Shown here in pieces: positions 8,797-18,173 of a stretch of 64,000 nt of DNA. The notes beneath the pieces are model-generated. The model saw only the letters and a list, made by a program, of their open reading frames with translations, did not search any database and had not been told where the DNA came from. Both the position numbers and the translations under genes were made by a program. Source of the stretch: Moraxella porci DSM 25326 (GTDB taxonomy: Bacteria; Pseudomonadota; Gammaproteobacteria; Pseudomonadales; Moraxellaceae). The first letter of the stretch is position 1. Each line of letters opens with the position of its first letter. The stretch lies in assembly GCF_002014855.1 (NCBI RefSeq), contig NZ_MUYV01000001.1, positions 434,001-498,000 on the forward strand, in the 5' to 3' direction.

Positions 8797-9538
8797 GCTG
8801 ACCTCCATCGATTTGGCCTTTGATGCGCAGCTTTTTTTCAAGATAAGTCATGCCATAAATCAAAGTTAAATTAAAAATCAGATAAATGATCGTGGCATAA
8901 GTATAAATCTCAAAGCTGTTTTGAGTGTATTCACTGATGGTTTTGGTCTGGCTAATCAGTTCTGTGACACCGACCAGTGAGGCGACAGAGGCGTTTTTAA
9001 AGCAGTTGGTCAGCTCAGAACTTAAAGGCGGTAAGATGGTGCGAAAAGCTTGGGGTAGTATCACATAGCGATAGGCTTGAGCGGTGCTAAAACCCAAGGC
9101 AGCAGCGGCATTGGCCTGGCCTTTTGGCAGTGATTCGATGCCAGTGCGTACTTGCTCGATGATGCGTGCTGCGGTGAATAAGCCCAAACCTATGGCAGCT
9201 GAGATCGCAGCCGATGTGGTGGGATCAAGCGACTGATACCAAAAGGTGCGAAAGCCCTCGGTCAACAGATTTGGCATCACATAAAACCAGAAAAACAGCT
9301 GCACCAATAGCGGCACATTGCGAAAAAAATCGACATAAACTTTGGCGATCGTTTGCGCAGCTTTATTAGGCAGGGTGCGCATGATCCCAAGCACGGTGCC
9401 AATGGCCATCGCCAAAATCCACGCGCTGCCGCCGATGATGAGCAACCATTTAAACCCCGTCAATAGCCAATGCCAATACAGCTCATTGCCTATTCCTGTG
9501 GATTGCCAAAGGACGCTCCAATTCCATTGATAATTCAA
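8789..9538 (-). CDS. gltJ: GltJ-like permease of the amino-acid ABC importer
   Basis: 249 residues with an amphipathic N-terminal region (WNWSVLWQSTGIGNELYWHWL) typical of GltJ, five hydrophobic helices, and the coupling loop SLPKGQANAAAALGFSTAQAYRYVILPQAF. It lies 85 bases after the gltI stop and overlaps gltK by eight bases, so it is the second gene of the operon. Substrate assignment (glutamate/aspartate) rests on the overall IJKL gene set and family resemblance. Confidence 0.93.
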   Translation of the reverse strand: MNYQWNWSVLWQSTGIGNELYWHWLLTGFKWLLIIGGSAWILAMAIGTVLGIMRTLPNKAAQTIAKVYVDFFRNVPLLVQLFFWFYVMPNLLTEGFRTFWYQSLDPTTSAAISAAIGLGLFTAARIIEQVRTGIESLPKGQANAAAALGFSTAQAYRYVILPQAFRTILPPLSSELTNCFKNASVASLVGVTELISQTKTISEYTQNSFEIYTYATIIYLIFNLTLIYGMTYLEKKLRIKGQIDGGQHA

Positions 9539-9623
9539 GATATGCCCCTTAATTCAAACATGGCAAGCAAAGTCAACATCAAAAGATGCTGACTTGGGTA
9601 GATTTATCAAGTTACCTTGGCGG

Positions 9624-10583
9624 TTACTTGGCTTGGGTTGGTTGGTCGGTTGGCGTTGCCAACAGAGCTTTTAGGTTGTCAGACATGGCAAATTGCATGT
9701 TGACATTTTTTGGTGGGATAGGTTGGGTGAACCATTTGTCGTAGATGCTATTGATCTCGCCTGAGGCATAGACGGCTTTGAGGGCATCATCAACCACAGC
9801 TTTAAATTCGGCATCGCCTTTGCGCATCATACAGCCATAGATTTCAAATGATTGTGGCTCGCCAACGATGTGCCATTTGGCAGGGTCTTTGGCTTTGGCT
9901 TTCTCGCCTGCTAGTAGGACATCATCCATCATGAAAGCTTGCGCGCGACCATTTTCAAGCATCAAGAAAGATTCACCGTGATCTTTGGCTGAGATGATGT
10001 TGATGTTTAGTTTGTTGTCATCATTAAACTGGCGAATGTAGCGCTCTGATGTCGTACCAGCGGTGGTTACTAAGGTTTTGCCAGCCAAGTCATCAAAGCC
10101 ATTGATGCCAGAGTCAGTAGCGGTCAATAGGCGCGTACCGATCTCAAAGAAACCCACAGAAAAGTCCACTTGCTGCGCGCGCTCTTCATTGTTGGTGGTA
10201 GAGCCACATTCAAGATCAACCGTGCCATTTTGCACCAATGGGATGCGAGTTTGTGAGGTGACCAGATTATAGCGTACTTTTAGATCTGGCATTTGAAGCT
10301 TTTGTTTGACAGCTTCGACAACTTTAAGCTGTAGGTCGTGTGCATAGCCCACAGGCTGATTTGGGTTGTCAGCGATATAAGAAAACGGAATAGAGGAATC
10401 ACGATGCGCCAGCACCATGGTGCCTGACTGTTTGATTTTATCCAATGTGCCTTGTGTGCTGCCTGCTGCGGCTGGAGCGGCAGCATCTGTAGCGGCGGTT
10501 TGCTCTGCAGGCTTGTTACATGCGCTTAGGCCAACAGCGGCAACCATTGCCAAACCAAAAGATAAAGGTCTTAATTGAAACAT
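9624..10583 (-). CDS. gltI: GltI-like periplasmic binding lipoprotein for acidic amino acids
   Basis: 319 residues. A short signal peptide ends in the lipobox LSAC (Cys22), so the protein is probably a lipoprotein rather than freely periplasmic. An alanine/proline linker follows, then a type-2 binding-protein fold containing DSSIPFSYI, VDLECGSTTNNEER and GTTSERYIRQ. These resemble GltI from glutamate/aspartate systems. It is first in the minus-strand operon with gltJ, gltK and gltL and is followed by a CDS-free leader region of about 540 bases. Confidence 0.92.
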   Translation of the reverse strand: MFQLRPLSFGLAMVAAVGLSACNKPAEQTAATDAAAPAAAGSTQGTLDKIKQSGTMVLAHRDSSIPFSYIADNPNQPVGYAHDLQLKVVEAVKQKLQMPDLKVRYNLVTSQTRIPLVQNGTVDLECGSTTNNEERAQQVDFSVGFFEIGTRLLTATDSGINGFDDLAGKTLVTTAGTTSERYIRQFNDDNKLNINIISAKDHGESFLMLENGRAQAFMMDDVLLAGEKAKAKDPAKWHIVGEPQSFEIYGCMMRKGDAEFKAVVDDALKAVYASGEINSIYDKWFTQPIPPKNVNMQFAMSDNLKALLATPTDQPTQAK

Positions 10584-11126
10584 ATGAAATCCTTTTTAAA
10601 TAAACACAAAAATCGTCAAAACTGACACAGCCATCACGATCACCGCAATCCTGCTGCATTATTACAATAGTGTAAAATTTGCTAAAAAGCAAGCAATTTA
10701 TTTAAAAAAGCATATACATATTTTAGTATCGGCTCTGACAAGCCATTGATTAAGTCATTAATCATCAACTTAGCCCATCCAAATGTTAAAATTAAAACTC
10801 ATCTGCCCATGCATGCGATTATTATTGATCAGTTGCAAATATTGATGAGTAGCAAAAACGATAGGATATCAAGATTGATGACTTTTTGATTGATGGCTTA
10901 AAGATGATGATTTATTGATGAAATCCAACAAAGCGCATCGGATGTTATCTTGGGATAACTCCGCGAAATAAATTTACACAAATTTTACAAATTGTGCCAT
11001 CATTTTTACTTAACCTGTTCCATATTTTGTGTTAGGATGAATTTAGATCAGCACAAAAGCGTTTGCTAAGTGTTGAATCTATTGTTTTACACAGTTTTTG
11101 ACAGATTTTTAATAAGGATGATCGAT
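10584..11126. other. Intergenic region between divergent gltI and a lipoprotein gene
   Basis: About 540 bases with no convincing ORF. It must hold the promoters of gltI (minus) and of the lipoprotein gene (plus). Near 10978-10996 is a partly symmetric ACAAATTTTACAAATTGTG element, and a close relative occurs upstream of leuC. AAGGA at 11114-11118 is the ribosome site of the next gene. No RNA gene recognised. Confidence 0.5.
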
Positions 11127-11525
11127 ATGAAAAAATTATTTGCAGGTGTGGCGCTGGCTTCTGTGGCTTTGGTGGGCTGCGCATCGAATCAACTGGATGA
11201 CAAGCAAGTCGTCATGGTTGAAGGCCAAGCTCAAGAAGTACAAGTACAAGCTCTACGCAGCTTTCAAGTAGAGATCGCACCACGCAAAGCCGTCTGCGAA
11301 CTGACCAACACCGCTGGTGAAAAAGTGCAAGCCGAATGCCTGCAATATCGCCGTACTTTCGATCGTAACTTTAACACCCTAAGCGGTGACATCGAAGGCT
11401 TTGAATATGAGCCAGGTTTCCGTTATGTACTTGATCTAAAACAAGATCGTCTGCTAAACGAAGAAACAGGCCAAGTCGTGCCAAAATGGTCTTTGAATAA
11501 AGTGATTTCAAAGACAGCTGAATAA
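11127..11525 (+). CDS. Small lipoprotein of unknown function
   Basis: 132 residues from ATG 11127, which has AAGGA eight bases upstream; the frame opens earlier at 11070 but lacks a ribosome site. A lipoprotein signal peptide (KKLFAGVALASVALVG) ends at a cysteine near residue 18. The mature part has three further cysteines or paired features (KAVCELTNTAGEKVQAECLQY) and a C-terminal YVLDLKQDRLLNEETGQVV segment, with predicted beta structure. I do not recognise the family. It would be attached to the inner or outer membrane, facing the periplasm. A strong bidirectional terminator separates it from the convergent sdaA. Confidence 0.75.
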   Translation: MKKLFAGVALASVALVGCASNQLDDKQVVMVEGQAQEVQVQALRSFQVEIAPRKAVCELTNTAGEKVQAECLQYRRTFDRNFNTLSGDIEGFEYEPGFRYVLDLKQDRLLNEETGQVVPKWSLNKVISKTAE

Positions 11526-11561
11526 GGTCACACAGCGGCTGAGTATCAATCAGCACTGACT

Positions 11562-11596
11562 AAAAAACCAAATTCTCTGTGAATTTGGTTTTTTGT
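11562..11596. terminator. Bidirectional terminator between the lipoprotein gene and sdaA
   Basis: AAAAAACCAAATTC and GAATTTGGTTTTTT form a 14-bp stem with a tiny TCTGT loop. The A-run and T-run on either side allow termination in both directions between convergent genes. Confidence 0.9.
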
Positions 11597-11600
11597 TGCC

Positions 11601-13016
11601 TTAACACTGACTAAAGCCAGATCCGACATTACTAAGCTCAATGCGATTGCTGGCTGCATTGGTGACATGTACCGCAAGTCCACCTTTGGCAGTTTCTTTA
11701 TATTTATCCATCATATCCATGCCCGTGGCTTTCATCGTGGCGATGGCCTTATCCAGTGACACATGATGACTGCCATCACCACGCAGTGCCAGACGGGCGG
11801 CGTTGATGGCTTTGATGGAGGCCATGGCATTGCGTTCGATACACGGCACCTGCACCAGCCCTGCGATGGGATCACAGGTCAGACCAAGATTATGCTCAAG
11901 CCCGATTTCTGCGGCGTTTAGGCACTGCGCGACACTGCCGCCAAGCACATGTGCAAGTCCTGCTGCTGCCATCGCACAGGCAGATCCGACCTCGCCTTGA
12001 CAGCCGACCTCTGCGCCTGAGATTGAGGCATTTTGTTTGATCAAAGCGCCGACAGCGCCTGCCACCAATAAAAACTCGCGCACCCCTTGATAATTAAAGG
12101 AGGGAATAAATCCACGATAATAATGTAGCACTGCAGGGATGATACCTGCTGCACCATTGGTTGGTGCGGTGACGACTTTGCCGCCTGCAGCGTTTTCTTC
12201 ATTGACAGCCAGTGCGTACAGATTCACCCAGTCCATCGCCAAGAGGCCACCATTACCCGAATAGCCATACTCTTTGGACAGCTGTTCGTATAATGCCTTG
12301 GCGCGGCGTTTGACATTCAGGCCACCAGGCAAGATGCCATCGACCTTGCAGCCTTGGGTGACACATGCCTGCATGGTATCCCAGACTTCATTCAAATAAT
12401 CTTTGATCTCGGTTTCTGATCTGAGTGTTTTTTCATTTTCAAGCATCAGTTCAGCGATGCTAAGATCGTGCTTTTGGCACAGTTCGGCCAGTTGCTCGGC
12501 ACTATTAAAATCATAGATAAAAGACTGTTTTTCATCATGATTTTCGCTTTCTTCTAACTCATCACTGTCTTTGATAAAGCCACCACCAATCGAAAAATAA
12601 GTGCGCGATATTGTCGAGCCATCACTAAGTTTTGCCGTCAGGCGCATGCCGTTGGGATGCTGAGGCAGCGGCTGATCATCCCATAACAGATGCTGATCAC
12701 CATCAAAAAACACTTCATGACGCCCGTCAAGGGTGAGTTTATGCTCTTGGTAAATGGGCTGTAGATACTCATCTGTGGCGGTGGTATCGATGCTGCGCGG
12801 CTCATGACCCAAAAGCCCAAGCAAGATCGCGGTATCGGTAGCATGTCCTTTGCCAGTCGATGACAATGATCCATACAGCTCAATTGTGATCTCATCAACC
12901 TGTGTCAGTCGATCGCCCAGATCTGCCAAAAAGCGATTGGCGGCGACCATTGGGCCGACGGTGTGTGAACTGGATGGCCCAATGCCGATTTTAAATAATT
13001 CAAAGACACTGATCAT
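11601..13016 (-). CDS. sdaA: L-serine ammonia-lyase, single-chain iron-sulfur type
   Basis: 471 residues, full length. It deaminates L-serine to pyruvate and ammonia in the cytosol with a [4Fe-4S] cluster. The N-terminal beta domain has the signature [12 protein letters not shown] (about residues 12-23). The catalytic alpha domain contains [33 protein letters not shown] and a terminal SGFSQC; the cysteines in these segments supply the cluster ligands. The N- and C-terminal domains are fused, as in the gamma-proteobacterial enzymes. It stands alone between a convergent terminator and an upstream minus-strand gene. Confidence 0.95.
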   Translation of the reverse strand: MISVFELFKIGIGPSSSHTVGPMVAANRFLADLGDRLTQVDEITIELYGSLSSTGKGHATDTAILLGLLGHEPRSIDTTATDEYLQPIYQEHKLTLDGRHEVFFDGDQHLLWDDQPLPQHPNGMRLTAKLSDGSTISRTYFSIGGGFIKDSDELEESENHDEKQSFIYDFNSAEQLAELCQKHDLSIAELMLENEKTLRSETEIKDYLNEVWDTMQACVTQGCKVDGILPGGLNVKRRAKALYEQLSKEYGYSGNGGLLAMDWVNLYALAVNEENAAGGKVVTAPTNGAAGIIPAVLHYYRGFIPSFNYQGVREFLLVAGAVGALIKQNASISGAEVGCQGEVGSACAMAAAGLAHVLGGSVAQCLNAAEIGLEHNLGLTCDPIAGLVQVPCIERNAMASIKAINAARLALRGDGSHHVSLDKAIATMKATGMDMMDKYKETAKGGLAVHVTNAASNRIELSNVGSGFSQC

Positions 13017-13081
13017 GTTTTATCCTTTTTTTATTATAATCTATTCAGGTTAAAGTTGGCTGCTATCACACCAGTTGATGA

Positions 13082-14113
13082 TTATGAGCAGCTGCTATTG
13101 ATGCCAGTTTTTGTGATGCACATTTTGCTGCCATCGCCCAGATTGCCAATCCAAGCTTTGCCATTTTCAAAGATCAACGGGCGGGCAGGCTTATTGGGGG
13201 TGGCGCTATTTGGGTGAATGCCGTCTTTGTGAAACTGAAAAGGGATCACCAAATCAGCTTTTTCATCAATAAATCCCCAATAATTGCCCTGACGCACAGC
13301 AGCCAAGCCCTCGGCATAGTCGCGCACTTCATCAAAAGCATACAGCACACGCAAATTGCCTTGGGGATCGACAAAGCCCCATTTGCCGTTTTGCTCGCGC
13401 TTAATCAGAGCTGCAGTCGAGGCGCTGCTTGACTGAGTGCTGGGCTGCACAGTTGTGATGCGACTGGTGGTTGTCGGCTGTGTGGGCGCGATGGGTTGGC
13501 TTATGATGCGAGTTTGGTTGCGGCTGGCCGCTGTATTTGATGCGCTTCGGCTAACCACTGGCGGCTGGATGCGATTGCCTTGTTTGTCGATGTCGTAGCG
13601 CTGACCGCTTTGGGTGACACTTGCTACGCCATTGACATAGTCGGTGATTTGGCTGACACTGCGATCAAAGGTGCGGATCAGGCGGCCATTGCTGGCAAGC
13701 ACAACAAAGCGACCATTGGCATACGCGATGAGTCGATCCTCTCGAACACCACGCGCCCAAATGCCAGATGGCATGCGATCATATTCAAAGCCAATGACCA
13801 CTTTACCTTGGGCATTAATGTAGCCGACTTTACCGTTTTTGAGTACTGGCATGATCCCTGCGGCGAACTGACTGGGCAGGGCGGCTTGATAGGCGAATAA
13901 ATCAGCGGTTTTGTTGCCGCGAGTATCCAAGAGCGCCACAGGCTGTCCGTTATCCTTGGTGGCCAAAAACACACCGCCTTGACTTGTGCAGGTGGTATTT
14001 TTAAAATGGCTTTTTGGTGGCGCGCAGGCATAAGCGCTGCCAAGACTGGCTGCTAAAAGCGATGCTGCGATCAGGGTTTTGGTCATTGAAATTTTAATCA
14101 TAAAGCTGTGCAT
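13082..14113 (-). CDS. Exported WG-repeat protein
   Basis: 343 residues with a signal peptide (TLIAASLLAASLGSAYA). The start could be at 14113, 14101 or 14086; none has a strong ribosome site. The mature protein shows WG-type beta repeats: GKVGYINAQGKVVIGFEYDR near residue 95, GKWGFVDPQGNLRVLYAFDE near 240, and a following NYWGFIDEKADLVIPFQF unit. They are separated by a serine/threonine/glutamine-rich linker of about 60 residues. Several cysteines (CAPP, TTC, MCITKTGINSSC) could form disulfides in the periplasm. WG-repeat proteins have varied or unknown roles, and I assign no function. Confidence 0.75.
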   Translation of the reverse strand: MHSFMIKISMTKTLIAASLLAASLGSAYACAPPKSHFKNTTCTSQGGVFLATKDNGQPVALLDTRGNKTADLFAYQAALPSQFAAGIMPVLKNGKVGYINAQGKVVIGFEYDRMPSGIWARGVREDRLIAYANGRFVVLASNGRLIRTFDRSVSQITDYVNGVASVTQSGQRYDIDKQGNRIQPPVVSRSASNTAASRNQTRIISQPIAPTQPTTTSRITTVQPSTQSSSASTAALIKREQNGKWGFVDPQGNLRVLYAFDEVRDYAEGLAAVRQGNYWGFIDEKADLVIPFQFHKDGIHPNSATPNKPARPLIFENGKAWIGNLGDGSKMCITKTGINSSCS

Positions 14114-14450
14114 ATTAAGATTTAAGATACCAAGTATTCTATTTAATTGTCGAGGTCAGTGCCCCCCGCATCTTTGGGCGGATCTGAAGTGACATTTTAC
14201 CCATCAAAAGGCGATTTGTATAGATGCCATTGTGATTATTACCCATGAACTGCTCAATCAGCACATGCCAATCCATCATAAAAAACATCATGCGTTGGCA
14301 AATCATACTTAAATCAGCAAAAAATCAAAAAACATTTGCAAATGCGAACAGTTATTGTTATTATAATCATCAAATACAGAGAGTTGTTGTCTGTTTCTTT
14401 TTATATCAGATTTTGGGTGACACCCAACGACCATGAAAAGGAGTGATCAG
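14114..14450. other. Upstream region of bfd
   Basis: About 337 bases without a convincing ORF between the divergent WG-repeat gene and bfd. It holds a Fur-box-like sequence (listed separately) and AAGGAG (14436-14441) just before the bfd start. No RNA gene seen. Confidence 0.5.
14353..14371 (-). promoter_or_regulatory. Candidate Fur box upstream of bfd
   Basis: Read on the minus strand this begins GATGATTATAATAAC and agrees with the 19-base GATAATGATAATCATTATC consensus at about 13 positions. Its place 80 bases before bfd fits iron-regulated expression. Identified by eye only. Confidence 0.45.
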
Positions 14451-14645
14451 ATGTATGTCTGTATCTGTCATGATGTCAAAGACACACAAATTAAAACCGC
14501 GCTTGCCGCTGGCGTCTGCTGCATGAAAGGACTGCAAGATACGCTATCTGTCGGCACATGCTGTGGCTGCTGTATCCCAATGGTGCAGGATTTGCTTGAT
14601 GAGCATAGTCAAAATGCCGTCGCCATCGATGTGATGGCAAGCTGA
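14451..14645 (+). CDS. bfd: Bacterioferritin-associated ferredoxin
   Basis: 64 residues from ATG 14451, nine bases after AAGGAG; an ATG at 14433 overlaps that ribosome site. The protein has the Bfd [2Fe-2S] ligand pattern: C-x-C at residues 4 and 6 (YVCICHD), then a C-x2-C near residues 38-41 (GTCCGCCIP). Bfd gives electrons to bacterioferritin heme so that stored iron is released as Fe2+. The two bacterioferritin genes 460 bases downstream and a Fur-like box upstream support this. Confidence 0.9.
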   Translation: MYVCICHDVKDTQIKTALAAGVCCMKGLQDTLSVGTCCGCCIPMVQDLLDEHSQNAVAIDVMAS

Positions 14646-15108
14646 CTGGCGCTGATAGGGCGATCTTTTAGATATTGGTTGTGATATTTTTTTGATGGCC
14701 ATACGCCAAATGGCATTATGCGATCGCTGTATAAGCTTTCTTATGTTACCCGATTGTTGCTAAGTTGTGATGATCGGGTTCGTTTTTGTCTGCTGCCCAA
14801 TGATTGATTTTTTGTATCGATAAGCATTATCAGTTTGAAAATAATCATCAAGTGTGAATAAATTGGATTTTGACTTAATATTTTAAAAAATAGCTATAAT
14901 TTTCAAATATTTACAAAATTAGCCTGCATTTGTGCCGCCACTTATAAGCAATAATGACTACTGCTTGCATTTGCGAGCGATTGTCAGAGTGCTAAGCGTT
15001 CGCAGTTCATAACTATTACAATCCATTGCTGGATTTTGGGCATAAATGTGCTACCATAATCCCTACAAATTTTTAACTTTTATTTTAACTTTTATACAGG
15101 AGCGAGTG
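14646..15108. other. Region between bfd and the bacterioferritin genes
   Basis: About 460 bases with no convincing ORF; the long frame opening at 15046 has a better start at 15109. It is AT-rich, with a weaker Fur-like stretch around 14824-14850 (ATTATCAG...ATAATCATCA). AGGAG at 15098-15102 is the ribosome site for the first bacterioferritin gene. Presumably holds that operon's promoter. Confidence 0.45.
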
Positions 15109-15603
15109 ATGAAATCTTCTCAAAAAGTCATTGATTATCTAAATTTTCTATTGGGCGGCGAGCTGGGTGCGCGTGATCAGTATTTCATTCACTCTCAAAT
15201 GTATGCCGAATGGCATCTGGGCAAGCTGTATGATCGCATCCATCACGAGATGGACGATGAGACCTTGCACGCTCAGCTGATCATTTCTCGCATTTTGATG
15301 CTTGGCGGCACGCCAAATATGCAAGTATCTGCCATCAACATCGGTACTGATGTACCAAGCATGCTAAAAAGCGATCTTGAGCTTGAATACAGTGTGCAAG
15401 AGCATCTTAAAGAGGGCATCGCGCTGTGTGAAGCTGAGCGTGACTATGTGACTCGCGATATGTTGGTGCGTCAGCTAGAAGACACAGAGCAAGACCACGC
15501 ACACTGGCTAGAGCAGCAACTGCGTCTGATTGAGTTGATGGGTCTTGAAAACTACCTACAAAGCATGGCAGGTGAGCCATCTCAAGCCAACGCAGCGCAC
15601 TGA
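15109..15603 (+). CDS. bfr: Bacterioferritin, ferroxidase-type subunit lacking the heme methionine
   Basis: 164 residues from ATG 15109, with AGGAG seven bases upstream. The four-helix bacterioferritin fold is clear. Ferroxidase ligands corresponding to E. coli Bfr E18, Y25, E51, H54, E94 (here E93) and the E127/H130 pair (EQDH) are all present. Position 52, the heme-ligand methionine, is threonine (HEMDDETLHAQ). This subunit should oxidise Fe2+ but should not bind heme on its own. The partner gene 12 bases downstream has the opposite pattern, so the two likely co-assemble into a 24-mer iron store. Confidence 0.94.
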   Translation: MKSSQKVIDYLNFLLGGELGARDQYFIHSQMYAEWHLGKLYDRIHHEMDDETLHAQLIISRILMLGGTPNMQVSAINIGTDVPSMLKSDLELEYSVQEHLKEGIALCEAERDYVTRDMLVRQLEDTEQDHAHWLEQQLRLIELMGLENYLQSMAGEPSQANAAH

Positions 15604-15615
15604 TAAGGAAATGAT

Positions 15616-16089
15616 ATGAAAGGTAATAAAGAAGTCATCCGCGCACTCAATGCCGCACTGGGACAGTCACTAATCGCCATCAACCAGTATTTCTTGCATG
15701 CGCGCATCGTCAAAAACTGGGGCATCGGTGAGCTAAACGAAGCTTTTTATAAGCAATCCATCCAAGAGATGAAATGGTCAGATCAGCTGATCGAACGCAT
15801 TTTGTTGCTTGAGGGTCTGCCAAATTTGCAAGAATATGGCAAGATTTTGATCGGTGAAGATGTCGCTGAGATTTTAAGCTGTGATCTAAAGCTAGAAAAT
15901 CGCAAGCACGATCTTTTGGTGGAGGTCATCAATACTTGTGAAACCAACCGCGATTATGTCTCACGCGAGCTGCTAGTCGCTCTAAAAGATGGCAACGAAG
16001 AGCATATCGACTGGCTAGATACCCAAAACGAGTTGATCGCATCAATGGGCATCCAAAACTACATTCAGCTTAAAGCCCAAGAAGACTGA
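15616..16089 (+). CDS. bfr: Bacterioferritin, heme-binding subunit with a degraded ferroxidase site
   Basis: 157 residues, with the standard MKGNKEVIRALN start. The heme ligand Met52 is present (QEMKWSDQL). Ferroxidase positions are altered: position 18 is Ser, 54 is Trp, and the E127 position is Asn (GNEEH). Glu51, Glu94 and His130 remain. It therefore looks like the heme-carrying partner of the upstream ferroxidase subunit, as in the BfrA/BfrB pairs of Neisseria. Heme at subunit interfaces would take electrons from Bfd during iron release. A strong terminator follows. Confidence 0.94.
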   Translation: MKGNKEVIRALNAALGQSLIAINQYFLHARIVKNWGIGELNEAFYKQSIQEMKWSDQLIERILLLEGLPNLQEYGKILIGEDVAEILSCDLKLENRKHDLLVEVINTCETNRDYVSRELLVALKDGNEEHIDWLDTQNELIASMGIQNYIQLKAQED

Positions 16090-16108
16090 GCATCTGCTGA
16101 TCCTGAAT

Positions 16109-16136
16109 AAAGCAGCCAAATTTGGCTGCTTTTTTT
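16109..16136 (+). terminator. Terminator of the bacterioferritin operon
   Basis: Stem AAAGCAGCCAAA / TTTGGCTGCTTT followed by more T residues, 20 bases after the stop codon. The A-rich left arm may also serve the convergent OmpV-like gene. Confidence 0.9.
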
Positions 16137-16169
16137 GGTGGATGATCATCAATACACGAAGCGCATCGA

Positions 16170-16928
16170 TTAGAATTGATAATTAAAACCGACGCGCGTT
16201 CTGCTTTCGATATCATCGTTGGTCAGCGGGCTGTTCTTTTGGGTGTCAGATAGCCATTCGATGTTTTGGTTAATAAACACACTGATGCGCGGTGTGGCTT
16301 GGTAATTGACGGTGGCAGAGACAAATGGCGACCAGCTGGATTCGGCTTGATAAGCTGCCACGCCTGAGCGGACGGATTCAGCATCACTGACACCATAATA
16401 ATAGTTATTATAATCTTCACTGCGCCAAGTCGCACCGAAGCTTGGGTAAATGGTCCAATCATCCTTAGTAAATTTGCTGACATGTGCCAGTGACAGCGTT
16501 TGGCCACCGTGCTTATCCAATAAGTCAGTAGTGGCTTTGGCGCGCAGACCACCGATCGGACTAAGATACATGTAGCTGATATGCGCCAGCGCCGAGGATT
16601 TGCGCTCATTGAGCTGTGCTAAGTTGCCATGCGCATCTTCAGGATCGAAGTTGCGACCATCATAGCTGACACCTGCACGCAGATGATGGCGATTGTCTTT
16701 ATAAGGATAAATGCCTGCCTCCGCGCCCTCGATGTACACGCGGTTATTGTCATAAAAAGCTTGTGGCAGCACATAGGTCTGCGCATCAGCATCATAAGCA
16801 GAAGACAGATGCGTCACGCTCATTCCTGCGCTGAATGTTGCGTCTGGATCGATCGGCAGGCTGTCAGCATGAGCGATGATACTCATACCAGCTGCGCTGA
16901 TGATGGCGAAATGAAAGGCAGATTTCAT
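16170..16928 (-). CDS. MipA/OmpV-family outer-membrane protein
   Basis: 252 residues. An N-terminal signal peptide (about 21 residues, ending AHA-D) is followed by alternating-hydrophobicity beta strands. The C-terminus VGFNYQF ends in an aromatic residue, as in outer-membrane barrels. The pattern PQAFYDNNRVYIEGAEAGIYPY and the alternating tyrosines resemble the MipA/OmpV family. In that family some members scaffold murein synthesis or respond to antibiotics; a specific role cannot be set here. It begins 19 bases after alr ends and may be read through from it. Confidence 0.75.
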   Translation of the reverse strand: MKSAFHFAIISAAGMSIIAHADSLPIDPDATFSAGMSVTHLSSAYDADAQTYVLPQAFYDNNRVYIEGAEAGIYPYKDNRHHLRAGVSYDGRNFDPEDAHGNLAQLNERKSSALAHISYMYLSPIGGLRAKATTDLLDKHGGQTLSLAHVSKFTKDDWTIYPSFGATWRSEDYNNYYYGVSDAESVRSGVAAYQAESSWSPFVSATVNYQATPRISVFINQNIEWLSDTQKNSPLTNDDIESRTRVGFNYQF

Positions 16929-16947
16929 ATTAATCCTTAATGCAGAT

Positions 16948-18078
16948 TTAATTTTGGGAAGATGTGGGTTGATTGATGCTTACTATACGACGCTTTGGGC
17001 GCTGGGTCAAGCGACACATCAGCTCATAACCGATGGTGCCAGCACAACTGGCGACCTCATCGATGCTGGGTGATGCGCCCCACAGCACCACAGGCGCACC
17101 GATATTAATTTCAAGCCCATCAACATCAATCATTAGCATATCCATCGCCACACGACCGATGATCTCACGCTGATGCACTTTGCCGTGCGCATCGGTGATG
17201 CTGACTTTGCCAGATGAGACCACTCGTGGATAGCCGTCACCATAACCGATGGCTACGACGGCGATCTGATGGGCTTTTGTCGCCATCCACAGAGCGCTGT
17301 AGCCGACGCAATCTTGATCGGCGAGTGTATGCAGCGCCATCACTTGTGAAGACAGTGTCATGGCGGGCTTTAGACCCAGCTCATGCGCGCTTTGATCGGC
17401 CACAGGCTTTGAGCCATATAAGGCGATGCCTGCGCGCACCCAGTCATGCTGTTGATCAGCAAAATTGATGATACCTGCTGAATTGCATAAGCTGGCTAGG
17501 GTCTGCGGTGCAAATTGACGAATGGCATTGAGCATCTGATTAAACTTTAAAATTTGTCGAGCATTCATCGGATGAGACTGCTCATCGGCACAGGCAAAAT
17601 GACTGGTCAAGATCAGCTGATAGCCTGCATCATTCAGCTGTCGCGCTGCCTCGATGATGGCATCATCACCAAAACCTAGCCGACTCATGCCAGTGTTATA
17701 TTTTAGCCATATGGTGCGCCCAAAGGCATCATCATCGGGCGTTAGTGATAGCGCCCAATTCAGCTGCTCGATTTGATGAATCACACAGCCAAAGTCATGC
17801 GCCAGCGCTGTTTGCCATTCTGCTTGACTAAACACGCCCTCGATCAGCACGATAGGCTTTTGATGACCCAAGGTTTTGATAGCCAGAGCCTCGCTCATAC
17901 ACGCCACCCCGAAGCCATCGGCAGCCATCAAAGCAGGTAGAGCCGCCTGGATGCCGTGACCATAGGCATCGGCCTTGACCATTGCAAGGACTTTGGTGGT
18001 AGGCTTTAGGTGTTGTTTGATGACTTGCAGGTTATGTGCCAAGGCATCTTGGTCGATGGTGATGGTCGTGTTTCGCAT
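16948..18078 (-). CDS. alr: Alanine racemase
   Basis: 376 residues. This cytosolic PLP enzyme interconverts L- and D-alanine for peptidoglycan. The PLP lysine lies in VKADAYGHG (about residue 34). The second catalytic base region is CVGYSALW near residue 260, and the IGYGDGYPR motif and the C-terminal GTIGYELMCRLTQR are present. It lies 95 bases downstream of dnaB on the same strand, an order often seen in gamma-proteobacteria. No missing catalytic residue was noted. Confidence 0.95.
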   Translation of the reverse strand: MRNTTITIDQDALAHNLQVIKQHLKPTTKVLAMVKADAYGHGIQAALPALMAADGFGVACMSEALAIKTLGHQKPIVLIEGVFSQAEWQTALAHDFGCVIHQIEQLNWALSLTPDDDAFGRTIWLKYNTGMSRLGFGDDAIIEAARQLNDAGYQLILTSHFACADEQSHPMNARQILKFNQMLNAIRQFAPQTLASLCNSAGIINFADQQHDWVRAGIALYGSKPVADQSAHELGLKPAMTLSSQVMALHTLADQDCVGYSALWMATKAHQIAVVAIGYGDGYPRVVSSGKVSITDAHGKVHQREIIGRVAMDMLMIDVDGLEINIGAPVVLWGASPSIDEVASCAGTIGYELMCRLTQRPKRRIVSINQPTSSQN

Positions 18079-18173
18079 GTGCTTTGTCTATTTTGATAAA
18101 ACTATAAAAAACTCAATCGGCTGGGCTGATGTGCTGATGTCTTGATACACAGATGCTGGGCATTGGCTGCATC

